DNA of 64,000 nucleotides, taken from Sphagnum compactum (lineage: Eukaryota; Bryophyta; Sphagnopsida; Sphagnales). Positions 22,501 through 32,839 of the stretch are shown here, one piece after another (position 1 is the stretch's first letter; each line of letters opens with the position of its first letter). The notes beneath the pieces were generated by a model. The model did no database searches. It had not been told where the DNA came from and worked only from the letters and a program-made list of their open reading frames with translations. Location: contig OZ234496.1 of the NCBI GenBank assembly GCA_965153455.1, forward strand, positions 4,225,207-4,289,206. The letters run 5' to 3'. The position numbers and the translations under genes are program-made.

Positions 22501-24231
22501 GTAAATTGAAAAGAAAGCAACAAATAAAAGCAATCCCTCATTTTTCTTATAAAATTTGATTTGATTGTTGAAAGTGCAAATTTGAAAACACATTCAAACC
22601 AAATCGCATTCCCACACAACTTTTAGATCAAACAATTTCATAATCATCCTCTCAAGAGGGATATTGTTGTTGTGCTTCCAAATTTTTTTTTAAAAAAAAC
22701 ATTAAAATTTTTCTCAATGTGTTTTGCCAAACCATAAGAAACCAATAGTGAATTGCACATGAGGACAAACCTATTAACTAGCACACGATGGTAAAAGAAA
22801 AAAAAAGTGGTTCTTTACATATTCAAAAGGAGTTGATATGTTAACTAAATCTAATTCACAATAATGTTAATTAAATCAAAATTTGAATAATATCAATTAT
22901 TCTTCGATCGTTGTTTGGCATTTTAGTTGTGGCAAGATGTGTTGGTTTAATTGGGTTACCTTGAGTTAAGTTGAAAGTTGCAATAAAGTTCATAGTTGAA
23001 ACTTGAGACCTTACAATTGGCCGTTGACCCCATGTGTGATACATCAAGCTACCATTAACTGAAAATACAAGACATGGAAATATTATCCTTTAAAAACACT
23101 TTGGGTGAGCAAAAAAATCAATCACCAACTCTCATAAGATTAATTCTACTAATAAGCAATCAAATCATTCCACCTTTGAATTTTAGATCAAATGGTTGGT
23201 TGTTGGTAACCAGGCCTTAACCCTCCCAAACCATGGGGCCCTTTGTTTCACTTTTGGTGTTGTTGGAAAGCATTCTAGGAATGGTGTTCACATTTGTTGT
23301 TTTGAATAATTTGGACTAATGGAGCAAAAGTTATTGTTTAAAAAGTGAGTTTCATGTCTCAAAATTAATTAACAATTAAATAAAATGAAATTTCATGAGA
23401 ACTTTAAAGTTAAGCCCAATTTTGAGAATAATATGAAATGGTCATATTATTCTCAAAAATTGGAAAAGGAAAACAAGTACATGGTTCCAACTTCCAACTT
23501 CTTACTAGTGTTCTTTTAAATTTTCATTTTAATTTATTTTGGTGACAAAGCCAAGATAGGGATCATACATAAGTGGATATAGCCAAATTTGGCTATTAAC
23601 AAAATATGAAAGGAAAAATAATTTAATTTAATGTACACTTTTTTGCTACCTACTTGAACCATATATAGAAATCTAGTAATTTTTTAATAAAATTAATTAA
23701 TTTCAAATCTTGACAAAATTTTCTCAAAAATTCGTTGAATTATTTACAACAAAAAGTTTCAAAAAAAAGTTCCAACATTGTGAAATTTCGTTATCAATTC
23801 TTTTCTTGAAAATTTAGACTCATCACTATCAATTGCACTATCAAAGTAACACCCAATGGTTCTCAATTTACCCGATTGTTTGTTGATAACAACTGCAAGT
23901 TATAGATAAAGGTGGGTATTTGAGAACCACGGGGGTTATGAGGTTTTTTTTTTAATAATTTAATACTTTAAAAAAAAAATTCTCGAGTTTTATTTTTTCT
24001 ATCACAAACATATTTTGGGTTTTAGGATTATTATAAATTCCCCGAATTAGATTCCAATCATCCGGGTAGGTGATTCAACATTTGAAAATTTGATACCCAA
24101 CTGGTAGGTTATTGATACCCGACCCCAGACCCCCGTGGTCACCACCGGGTTCAAAACTCAACAACTGGCCAACACTGGTTCAAAGTTCAAACCTCTGGTT
24201 AGAGTTAGGGTTAGGTTTAAAAGCTGGCAAC
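22501..24231. other. AT-rich intergenic DNA
   Basis: No gene recognised. Contains one strong short hairpin (23416-23463, listed) and a short telomere-like gttagggttaggttt stretch near 24204. Confidence 0.4.
23416..23463. repeat. Near-perfect 21-bp-stem hairpin
   Basis: ccaattttgagaataatatg plus a is followed by a 5-nt loop (aatgg) and its reverse complement with one extra A. Could be a miniature foldback element; nothing indicates a microRNA gene beyond the shape. Confidence 0.8.
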
Positions 24232-24648
24232 CTATGTGGCGACGACGACGAACCAGCACTCACCAGCGCACCGTGAAGGATGAATGGTAAGTGATGAGGA
24301 AACAGTTTTCTGTTGGGTTCCAGTTCCCTAGCTAACCATGGTGGTTACCTCAGTTGCTTCACTTTTTCCCTACCTACCTACCTACCTACCTACTTACATA
24401 CTTAACAAACCCACAAGCAGGTTGTTAGTAGGTTTGGTAGGTAGTAAAAACAACCTTTACATAGATGTATAAACCATCTACTACTTACCTCGTAGGTACC
24501 TACTTTCTTACCTAGATACCTATAGACGAGACCCTATTTCCTACAAAAAAATTGGTTACCGAGGTGAAACCAAATATTAACTCAGTTGAGATTCATCCAC
24601 GACTGAGTAATAAATAACGTGCATCCAGTGGATGGCTGGCGTGTTGTA
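24232..24648. repeat. Dispersed ~400-bp repeat, copy 1 (copy 2 at 51355)
   Basis: Long stretches match 51355-51737 in the same order and orientation: ggaaacagttttctgttggg, cagttccctagctaaccatg, gcaggttgttagtagg, gaaaccaaatattaactc and gcatccagtggatgg. A CTAC tetranucleotide run (about 24371-24393) lies inside this copy. The left end here is more diverged than in copy 2. Confidence 0.85.
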
Positions 24649-24691
24649 CATCTACCTACTGTGTTCACACTCTGAACACCCAAAAAAAATA

Positions 24692-24884
24692 AAAATCCGT
24701 TCCAATCTAAACAGTCTAAACACTTTCACCAAAAAAGAACTGGTTCAACTAATGTGAAACCAGTTCTAATAAGGTAAAAAAAACACTTCCAAAAGAAAAT
24801 CCGTTCCAATCTAAACAGTCTAAACACTTTCACCCAAAGAACTGGTTCAACTAATGTGAAACCAGTTCTAATAAGGTAAAACAA
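24692..24884. repeat. 104-bp tandem duplication
   Basis: aaaatccgttccaatctaaa starts at 24692 and again at 24796. Both copies continue cagtctaaacactttcac, gaactggttcaactaatg and taataaggtaaaa with almost no differences, indicating a recent duplication. Each unit also contains a small inverted repeat (gaactggtt..aaccagttc). Confidence 0.92.
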
Positions 24885-26383
24885 AAGTTGGATCGAATGC
24901 CATAGTCCATGTCCCCGTGAGGGCCCAATAAAATAAATAAATACAATAAATAAAATAATAAAATAATAAAAATTTAAAATTTAAAAATAAATAAATAATA
25001 ATAAACATAAATAATAAAATTAATAAAATAAAGAAAGAAGATACTTTCAACTACTTTTTATCCTTTGAACAAAATTGAAGTAACCAATAGACAAACTACC
25101 TACCCACTTTATGCAAGGAAAAAAACAAATGGTGCATGTGGGGGTGGGGGTGGGGAGGTTGGGGGGGGGGGACTTGAGAGGAAGAAGGAAGAAGGAAGGG
25201 TGGGTGCCATGGGAAATCTCACTCACACAACTTGCCACATGGGGTTCTCTTCTTTGGACATGTGGGCACAGGTGTGTATGTGACCACCATAAACACTACA
25301 CCATCCCATCCCCCCCCCCCTTCCAAACAATATTAACTTGATATCTTTTGGAGAGAGAGAGAGAGAGTGTGTGTGGATTTTTTTGTCAAACTAGGCATCA
25401 AGTTTTTAGAGAGTTTTTAGGGCAAACAAGATCAAGTTCTCAAAGAGTTTTGAAGGTTGTGTGACTCATCATGAGTCCTTACTTCTAGTTTGTTTATTAT
25501 CAAGTTTTGGAAGAGTTCGAGGATCATAAGTAAACTCTAGTTTGGTTGACAACCCCTAAATGGGGTCCATTTTTGTGACCTACCCAATTTCTTCTCTTTG
25601 GCTTTAGGGCTCTCACATGTACCAAACTCTACTTGGATTAAATTTGTATATCATAATAGTACTTGGGCGGGTTCGGCACACAAGTTTCCAATAATTAATT
25701 TATTTTTTAAAATTTAAGATTCGCCATGTGATTTTTTAAATTTTCGGTTTAGGGTTCAACATATAAAGAATTTTAGATATTAAATTCTAAATTAATTTTA
25801 GAGGTTTTCTTTTTATTGTCCTTACGGTGGTGGTCAGTGTGTTCACAACTAATGTGCTTATTTGTATTAGGCCAAGGTTCAATTTGCAATCTAAATTTTT
25901 GAAAATTTTAAAAACAAGGTCTTTTTTTTTTTTTCAAAAGCTTTGATAAAACAAAAAATGATTTAATTTATGCCAAAGTTGCACATATACTATGGTATGT
26001 TGAAAGGACCTCGAAGGACAATTTTGACTACAAGGACATATGCCACCCAAGGAACATCTCCAAGTTTGATCTTAGAAACATTTTGGCAAAACAATTTTCA
26101 AACAAGTCATGTCCCTCACAAGAAACCTTTCAAGTAAAGTTTAGTCTATCCACCATGACTTCCTAGTTACCATGGCTTGGAATGATAAGTGACAAACTCC
26201 GAAACCCAATGCTAAAAACCATTAAGCCCAAAAGACCAACGCCACAAAACCCCCATGGCTGGGAAACCCGATGTCAAATTCTGTATGGGACATGCTCCAA
26301 AGCCATACAATATGAAACAAGAAGTGACCACAAACCAAGTGGCCGATGAATCCCAACACTAACAAAAACAACCATTGTTACAA
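24885..26383. other. AT-rich DNA with G- and C-homopolymer tracts
   Basis: Includes a (TAAA)/(AATA)-like low-complexity stretch (24925-25035), a G tract near 25160, a C tract near 25311 and a short GA run near 25352. No gene recognised. Confidence 0.45.
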
Positions 26384-26726
26384 GGTTCAAAAACCAAAGA
26401 GAAAGACCCCAACATATGTACGAAGCTAAACTTCAAAGCCCACCTTTGAAAGGAGATAATAAGTACCTAACATAGTATCTCCTCGCATAAGACCAATGCC
26501 CAAAACCATTCAAGACATGATTGGTGATCAACTAACAAGCTAACCCCACAAAAGGGAAACCCACTTCGAGGTTCAAAAACCAAAGGGAAAGACCCAATGT
26601 ATTGAAGCCTAAGCCTCGAAGCCCACCTTTGAAAGGACATAAGTACACAAATATAGTACACCTTCTAATAGGTATAGAACCTATGCCCAAAAACCATATG
26701 GGATAGGATTGGTGATCAATTTTCAA
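26384..26726. repeat. ~188-bp tandem duplication with a third partial copy downstream
   Basis: ggttcaaaaaccaaag starts at 26384 and 26570, each followed by gaaagaccc, cttcgaag/cttcaaagcccacc, tttgaaagga, tatgcccaaa/atgcccaaa and ggattggtgatcaa-type sequence. A partial third copy (aaccaaaggaaaagacccaa, ctcaaagcccaactttgaaa) lies at about 26990-27060, separated by the TIR element at 26727-26942. Confidence 0.8.
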
Positions 26727-26942
26727 GGTCCGTTCACACTTGGTGTTAGTGACTCTAGTGTGAGTCTCTTAACACTATGCTAGTCATTTAAGACTTAAAC
26801 TTACTTTTCATGAAGATTTTATGTTAAACTAACATTCACTTAATATTAAGCTATCGGCCATTTAACATTGGGTGCCACTTGGGATGCCACCTAGATTTTC
26901 ATGTATGTTTAACATTGATTTAACATCAAGTGTGAATGCACC
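26727..26942. mobile_element. 216-bp MITE-like element
   Basis: The left end ggtccgttcacacttggtgt is mirrored by the right end (acatcaagtgtgaatgcacc) with 3 mismatches over about 21 bp. It interrupts or abuts a tandem-repeat family (26384-26726 and 26990-27060). No clear target duplication. Non-coding. Confidence 0.65.
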
Positions 26943-27199
26943 ATAGAAACTAAGAAAAAACAAAAAACAACTACAAGGGAACAAAAAAACGAAAACCAAA
27001 GGAAAAGACCCAACATGGGTATGAGCCTAAACCTCAAAGCCCAACTTTGAAAGGGTATAAAACACCTACCTACTTATCTACCTACCATAGTAGGTACCTC
27101 CTTATATAATATAAGACCTAAAAGTGTGAATTGAAAGTTAAAGTTTTGTTTTGAGATATTTTGTTTGTTTTGGTTTTGAAGTTGAAGAATTATGGTTTT

Positions 27200-28559
27200 T
27201 TTGTTTTGTAAATTTTCTTCCCTTTGGATGAGAGTTGAACTTTGGGATCACTTGTAGAGTAAGTCTTAATTAGTAGCTTGGCTTGCCTGGCTCCTCCTCC
27301 CTCCCTCCCTTCCTTCCTTCCTCTCTCTCCCCTCTCCCTTCTGCCCTTTTTGGAAGTAAACCCAAGTGGCACTCTCTGGTTGCACACCTCTTTGTTGTGG
27401 TCACACACACCCACGCAGGAGATTCTTGTCTCAAAGCTTCCCTTGTGTCTGCCCTCCTCACTTGATGATCATGTCTTTGTTATCATCATTTACAAACATA
27501 ACATAATCTTCACAACTTACAAACCCCTCTCTTCTTCTTCTTCTTCTTCTTTTTCTTGCCAAATTTTGTTCTGCAATTTTGTTGCTTGAATCAAAATTTC
27601 AACTTTTTTGTTTACAGTGTTTTTGTGCAGTTTTTTTGTTTTTGGGAGAGAATAGTTGGGAGGTTTCTAGCACCTTTTGGAGCTTTTGGAGCTTTTGCTG
27701 CTGCTGCTGCTGCATTTGGGAATTGCAAAGGACAAATTTTTTTACATTTGCAAGGTTTGTGGAATTACATCTGCTTTGGAAAAAGTTTTGTTTTTTGGGT
27801 GTGTGTTTTTTGGTGGAGGTGTGGGTTTTTTTGGGTAATTGTGATCAAATTGTTGAGTGTTGGAAAGTTTGTGTTCTTCTTCTTCTTCTTCTTCTTCTTT
27901 GTTTGATGATGATACATGACATGTTTGTTGTTGTCTCTTAGGTTGTCTCAGCTCTCACATATAAATCCTGAGAAACTGGATTCTCTTGTTGCCATACATT
28001 TGTGCCCTTGAATAAATCCTTTTTCCAATCTTTTTTTGGGGATCGAACTCCAGGTGTTGTTTCTTGGGTTTTCTTAAGGAGATTAAGGTTGTTTGTTATG
28101 TGGAATTTTTTTGGTAGTTGTTTCTTCTTCTTAAACTCCAAAGTTTCACAGTGTGATTTGCTGCAATTTGTATTTCGGGAGTTGCATTGAGAACTGCATA
28201 TTTTAAGGTTTCTGAAATTATCTGCAGGTGGGTTTGTGTGTGTGTTTTGGAGGGATTTTCTGGTTGTGATCAAAATCTCTGTGTGGGATGATGGTGGAGA
28301 ATTTGGTCGGTGCCCACTTGGATTTTTCTTTCTGCTTTACCATACCAGTTCCACAGTGTACCTGATGCACTTATGATTTTGGAAGAGGATGATTGATTTC
28401 TCAAAGGTCTTTGGATTCCACAAAGGTTCAAGAGAATTTTTATGCTTCAAGTTTTTTTGGGATATTGTCTGCATTTGAGAATTCGGAAGGATTAAGAAAC
28501 AAAGATTTTTCCAAATGTTCATCTCCTTTGTATTCAAGTCATGCTCTAGGTTTTGCAGG
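27200..28559 (+). promoter_or_regulatory. Upstream region and probable 5' UTR of the unknown gene at 28560
   Basis: Composition shifts from AT-rich to T/C- and T/G-rich, with pyrimidine runs (ccttccttcc near 27310, TTC runs near 27534-27551 and 27876-27900, GCT run near 27698). The sequence tttgcag just before ATG (28560) is a good splice acceptor, so a leader intron ending at 28557/28558 is likely. Open frames across here are compositional. Confidence 0.45.
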
Positions 28560-30323
28560 ATGGCAGGTGAAATGGAAGAGAACAACAGTACAGCTCAGAA
28601 CACCATGGAGGGGCTGGCAGCTGAAAGGTTGAAAGCAGACAAAGGAGGAGGAACAGGGGACAATGAGAAGGAGTATGAGTCAGGGATGACAAGCAATGCA
28701 TCAGGAGGGTTGGAGCTGATGGGTGTGCAGTCTCGAGGTGAAGGATCAGCAGAGAGACAGTCTTCAATCAACACAGAACCTCTCACCCTTGATGGAGGAG
28801 CGATGCACGATGCCAAGGTTCTTTCTTGCTATCACCTTCTAGCCACCCATTCGTGATTAGGGCACATGTCTGTCCACCTTGCAAAATCTTCTTGTGGATG
28901 CAATTGGGGGTTAGAGCCATGCTCAATGATACCCATTATTGTACTCACACAACCCAGCACCCAACAGGTTCCAAAGAATCTGAAGATCAGGGCAACAATC
29001 ATTTCTCCCATTCTGAATTTGGAGTGTTAGAAAGTGTCCATCCGTGAGCAGGCTGTCACCACATCTACAGGTTTGATATCACAGTGGAACTAATCTGGGT
29101 TTGGGCTTTGTAGGAGGCAGCAGTCAATGTCCTGGAATCTTTTGATTCTGCAGAAGCACTTCGCATCTTTCTGAAGGTATCATTGTCTTGCCTGGAATGA
29201 AACATATTACGTACTTCAGTATAAGGTGGCATGAAGCGCTTTTTGTATTGATAAAACTTTCTTTCTCTTCTTTACCAGATTCATGTGGAGGATGAAGAGG
29301 TGTATGGTAAGTGTAGGGTAGTTCTGCCTGAGAAGCGGGGAGTTCTGGAAGTAAGTGCCTGCCCAAGATCCAGCCAAGGGACAATTATTTCCAGAACTAC
29401 CCTGCTCTGAGGGCATTATCAAGTGTAAAAAACGACACAACATTTTGAAGAAAAAATGAACAGCAAATGAAATAACCCACCTCAAGAACAGAAAAACCAT
29501 GCTGAGAAGATGGAGGAACCTGCCATAAAATGGAAGAACCTGATTCAAGATCAAAACCACTGCACCCCAGTCGACGGGAAATTTTACTGTAGAACATACC
29601 CTCCAAATACACTAGAAAAAGTTGTGGGGGTTTTTATGACTTGTGGAAATGGGTGTTTCTACAGTGTTGCTCCATAGAACCCATTAGCTAAACTAATCAC
29701 TGTATCTCTTTTGTGCAGGATGCAAAAGATGACGAGGTTAGGCAGCAATGTCTAAGGGACGTAGACGAGAAGGCAGTTGATACCTCACTTGCAACATGAG
29801 GTCATTAGTATCTATCACATCCCTAGCAGGCAAACATCATTTAAGCAGCAGCAGCAGGTGTCTAGACACTTGAATATGTACACTCTTAGCTTTGATGTGT
29901 AGTTTCTAACAGGAAGAGAGTAGTGCACAACACAGGGGTCCTAGTTGAAATTTTTCCTGACGAGAATACAAACATTGCAGCACACACAAAATGCAATGTA
30001 GTTGAAGACAGATAGGCCCGATGATTCTTTCCCAAGTGTACTTATGCTGGACAAGCAGAAATTTCCGTTACAAACTTCAGTTTTCTGTGGATAAACCAAA
30101 CCCATGTTATGTGCTCGGATTTTTTTCTCTATCTTCTTTTGCATGAAAGTTGTTGGGATCTTCTTTGCTTCCCCCACCTCCATTTCAACAGAAACCCATC
30201 AACATAGCAGACAATCTGGAAGTAAAGTTGGAAGAGAAGCAGCAAAGGTTCTATAGGTTGAAATTCTTGCAAAATGTGGGACAGGAACTCCATGAGCTAA
30301 ATGCAGCAGATGAAAAGAGTTGA
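28560..30323 (+). CDS. Small multi-exon gene of unknown function, acidic N terminus and C-terminal coiled-coil-like segment
   Basis: Exons supported by frame and GT..AG sites: 28560-28817, 29114-29176, 29279-29350, an exon starting at 29719, and 30192-30323 (TGA). The first three joins are all phase 0. Exon 1 is polar and disordered-looking (Gly/Glu/Ser-rich). Then come EAAVNVLESFDSAEALRIF and IHVEDEEVYGKCRVVLPEK, which read like a conserved folded core. The last exon reads KLEEKQQRFYRLKFLQ, an amphipathic, probably coiled-coil helix. The fourth exon is unclear. It may stop at its own TGA (29799), giving a 157-residue protein, or use a donor after 29736, 29760 or 29775 to join 30192 in phase 0, giving about 180-195 residues. 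I do not recognise the family and assign no function. Confidence 0.6.
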
Positions 30324-30818
30324 ACTGAGGTTGCTTCAGATGATATCTCTGTGTGTCTCTAATCAAATCTCTGGTTTGTTTTGATGTCTATGTGAATGTG
30401 CAACAAGCTCTTGTGGCACCCTTTTTGTTTGATATCAATGTCTTCACCGGATTGAATTGCAGTGTGAGCTTCAGCACACCCATGAGTAGTATACAAATTA
30501 CAGGTGTTAAAAAGGGTATCTACATTTCAAGTGTCTAGAGTTGTTGACTAATCCTATGGCTTGATCCTCAGTGTCTGCCCATGTCTTCATCAATTCTAGC
30601 TTCAGTTTTGCAAAGAGATGAGTATACAACAACTTGGGTTTATCCACCAAAGTGGATTCTGCATCCACTTTGATTAGTTTGAAATCCCAACATGGGCAGT
30701 ACAGGAATGCAGATGGAAGTTGAATGCAGAACAAAATGCCACAAGTAGCAAGGAAATTCTAGCTAGCCAAATGGAAAGAGAGGTGCACTCGAGCAGTGTT
30801 GACGGTGTTAACTGACCA

Positions 30819-30900
30819 ATGGCAGCAATGGTTTATGCATCATCAGATGGCAGCAATGGTTTATGCATCATCAGATGGCAGCAATTGTCTATCAATTTTC
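30819..30900. repeat. 28-bp tandem repeat, ~2.7 copies
   Basis: atggcagcaatggtttatgc plus atcatcag starts at 30819, 30847 and 30875 (last copy partial). The first two copies are identical. Confidence 0.9.
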
Positions 30901-30944
30901 AATAGAGCATTGCACCCCAACAACAATGACCACAACTTCTTCAA

Positions 30945-31215
30945 CAGCTCATCTCAAACCACTATATCTACCAACCAAGAAACCTGACAATGACAATAAC
31001 AATTGCAACAAGCTCATCTCAAACCGCACTCTCTACCAAGAACCCCGACGATGACAACTTCTTCACCAAGCTCATCTCAGACCAGCATCTCTAACAAGAA
31101 GCCCAATTAGGTCTCTAGAATCGTGTTCTTCTCCCTCGAGGATATCATGCTGAGCCCATCTCAAACCAGCATCTCTAACAAGAAGCCTAATTAGGTATCT
31201 AGAGTGGTGTTCTTC
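30945..31215. repeat. Nested tandem repeats built on agctcatctcaaacc
   Basis: agctcatctcaaacc-type starts recur at about 30947, 31009 and 31069, and an 84-bp unit (accagcatctctaacaagaa then ccctcgaggatatcat) is tandemly duplicated from 31081 and 31165. The two 84-bp copies differ at only a few positions. Confidence 0.82.
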
Positions 31216-32839
31216 TCCCTCGAGGATATCATTTGTGTTCATGTGTTTATACATGTGATAATTGTTAGTTTTGATTACATTAGGTGTCGATTTAGTAGTG
31301 CAAGATACAATTCTTACATGCAATGGTATCAAGGGACACTTGTTCATGGCCTAGACCCTTGAGCATATTTGTACTGAATATTATTTGCAAAACCCATTCT
31401 GCCCAAATTTTGGAATTTTTTTTTTGGGCACAAAGGAAGACAAGCTTCATTGCTAAAAGGGGAAGGAACACAACCCAAGGAATATACCCAAGGTGGAAGG
31501 GATTTATCACCTAGTGACACACAACCTAGGTTCTAGTAGAGCACCATTTAATTTTAGGACCATTTTCACAAGAGCAAAAAGCAAAATGGGCTCCCCATTG
31601 GGAATCAAAAACAACAAGAAACTCTTCCTTAGTTAATCAAATTGAGTGTACACCTCCACTCAATCCTAGCATAATCAATCATACATTGCCAAATCAAATA
31701 TCTAACTTGATGGTCTCTAGGCCTTTGGAGCTTGAAGATTTTGTTATTATGATCAATCGAAATAGTTCAAAGCATAAAAGACCTTAAGCATCACCTAACA
31801 TTTTTGAATTGTTCAAATTGTTTCATTAAAGAGGCATGAACTAATAGGCAATCTCACCCAAGGATCAAACGAGGAGGGGTTGCATCTAAGCGTATTCAAG
31901 ATGGTTAGAGCTCAAGACCATGCTAAAAAAAAGTTGCACATAAAGAGTTTTTTCAATGTGTAAGTCACATCAAAAGCAAGTTAGTATCAATAAGTTAGTT
32001 AAGCTTAACCTTCCATGTGTTAACAATACTAGCCTTATGATATAAGGACCATATAAACCTAAGGCCTTCATGATGTCCAAACTTTCTTTTAGTCAAGTAT
32101 AAATGTTTTCAAAGGAACATTTTGCCATCTTTCTGAATAAGTTTTAGTAAGTTGTCTTGTGTTTTGACCAACTTTTTTTTCATCTACATTATATATTCAA
32201 ATAATCTTTTTTTAATCATCTTAACATCGACAATTAATGTCAAGTTATATGTGTTTTATCTAGTCACAATATAATTCAAAATGTCACTATTGAGCCCTTC
32301 TAATGAATTTAACAACTTGAATTGGTCACTTATGCTTTATGAAAATTATGGTATAAAGGCTCACATTAATCACCTTAGGAAGCCTCCTTGAATGTCTTCC
32401 AATTCTGAATGATGGGATATTTGGTGAAATTGTTAAATTGTAATCTCCTTGGTTATTATGGGTAAAATTTGTCAAATGCTTGGAAGATGAAAGCTTTTTC
32501 ATCTTGTTCATCAAACAACTCAACCCATTCTTCAACTTTACACACAAATTTTGCTTGTTTCAAAATTGTTTCCCATGTGGTTTCTATTTTTGCCACCATC
32601 CCACAATAATAGTTCAATTTTTGTGGGTTTTAACATGTATTTCTCCACAACCACATCCCATGACAAAAACTCATTCACCTTAAGATCCTAAACATCATTG
32701 GCTTTCTATATCCTAGTTTTGAAAGAGATTTACCCCTATTTCAATTGATCAACCAAACCTTGAGGCATGGAACGTTGATATCCACCACATATTATAATGA
32801 AGAATAAAAATAAATTATTGTAAGACTTGAATATTTCAA

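Noticed and set aside
28515-28559. Upstream in-frame ATG for the unknown gene
   Set aside because: A splice acceptor (tttgcag) lies between it and the ATG at 28560, so the upstream part is more likely a leader intron.
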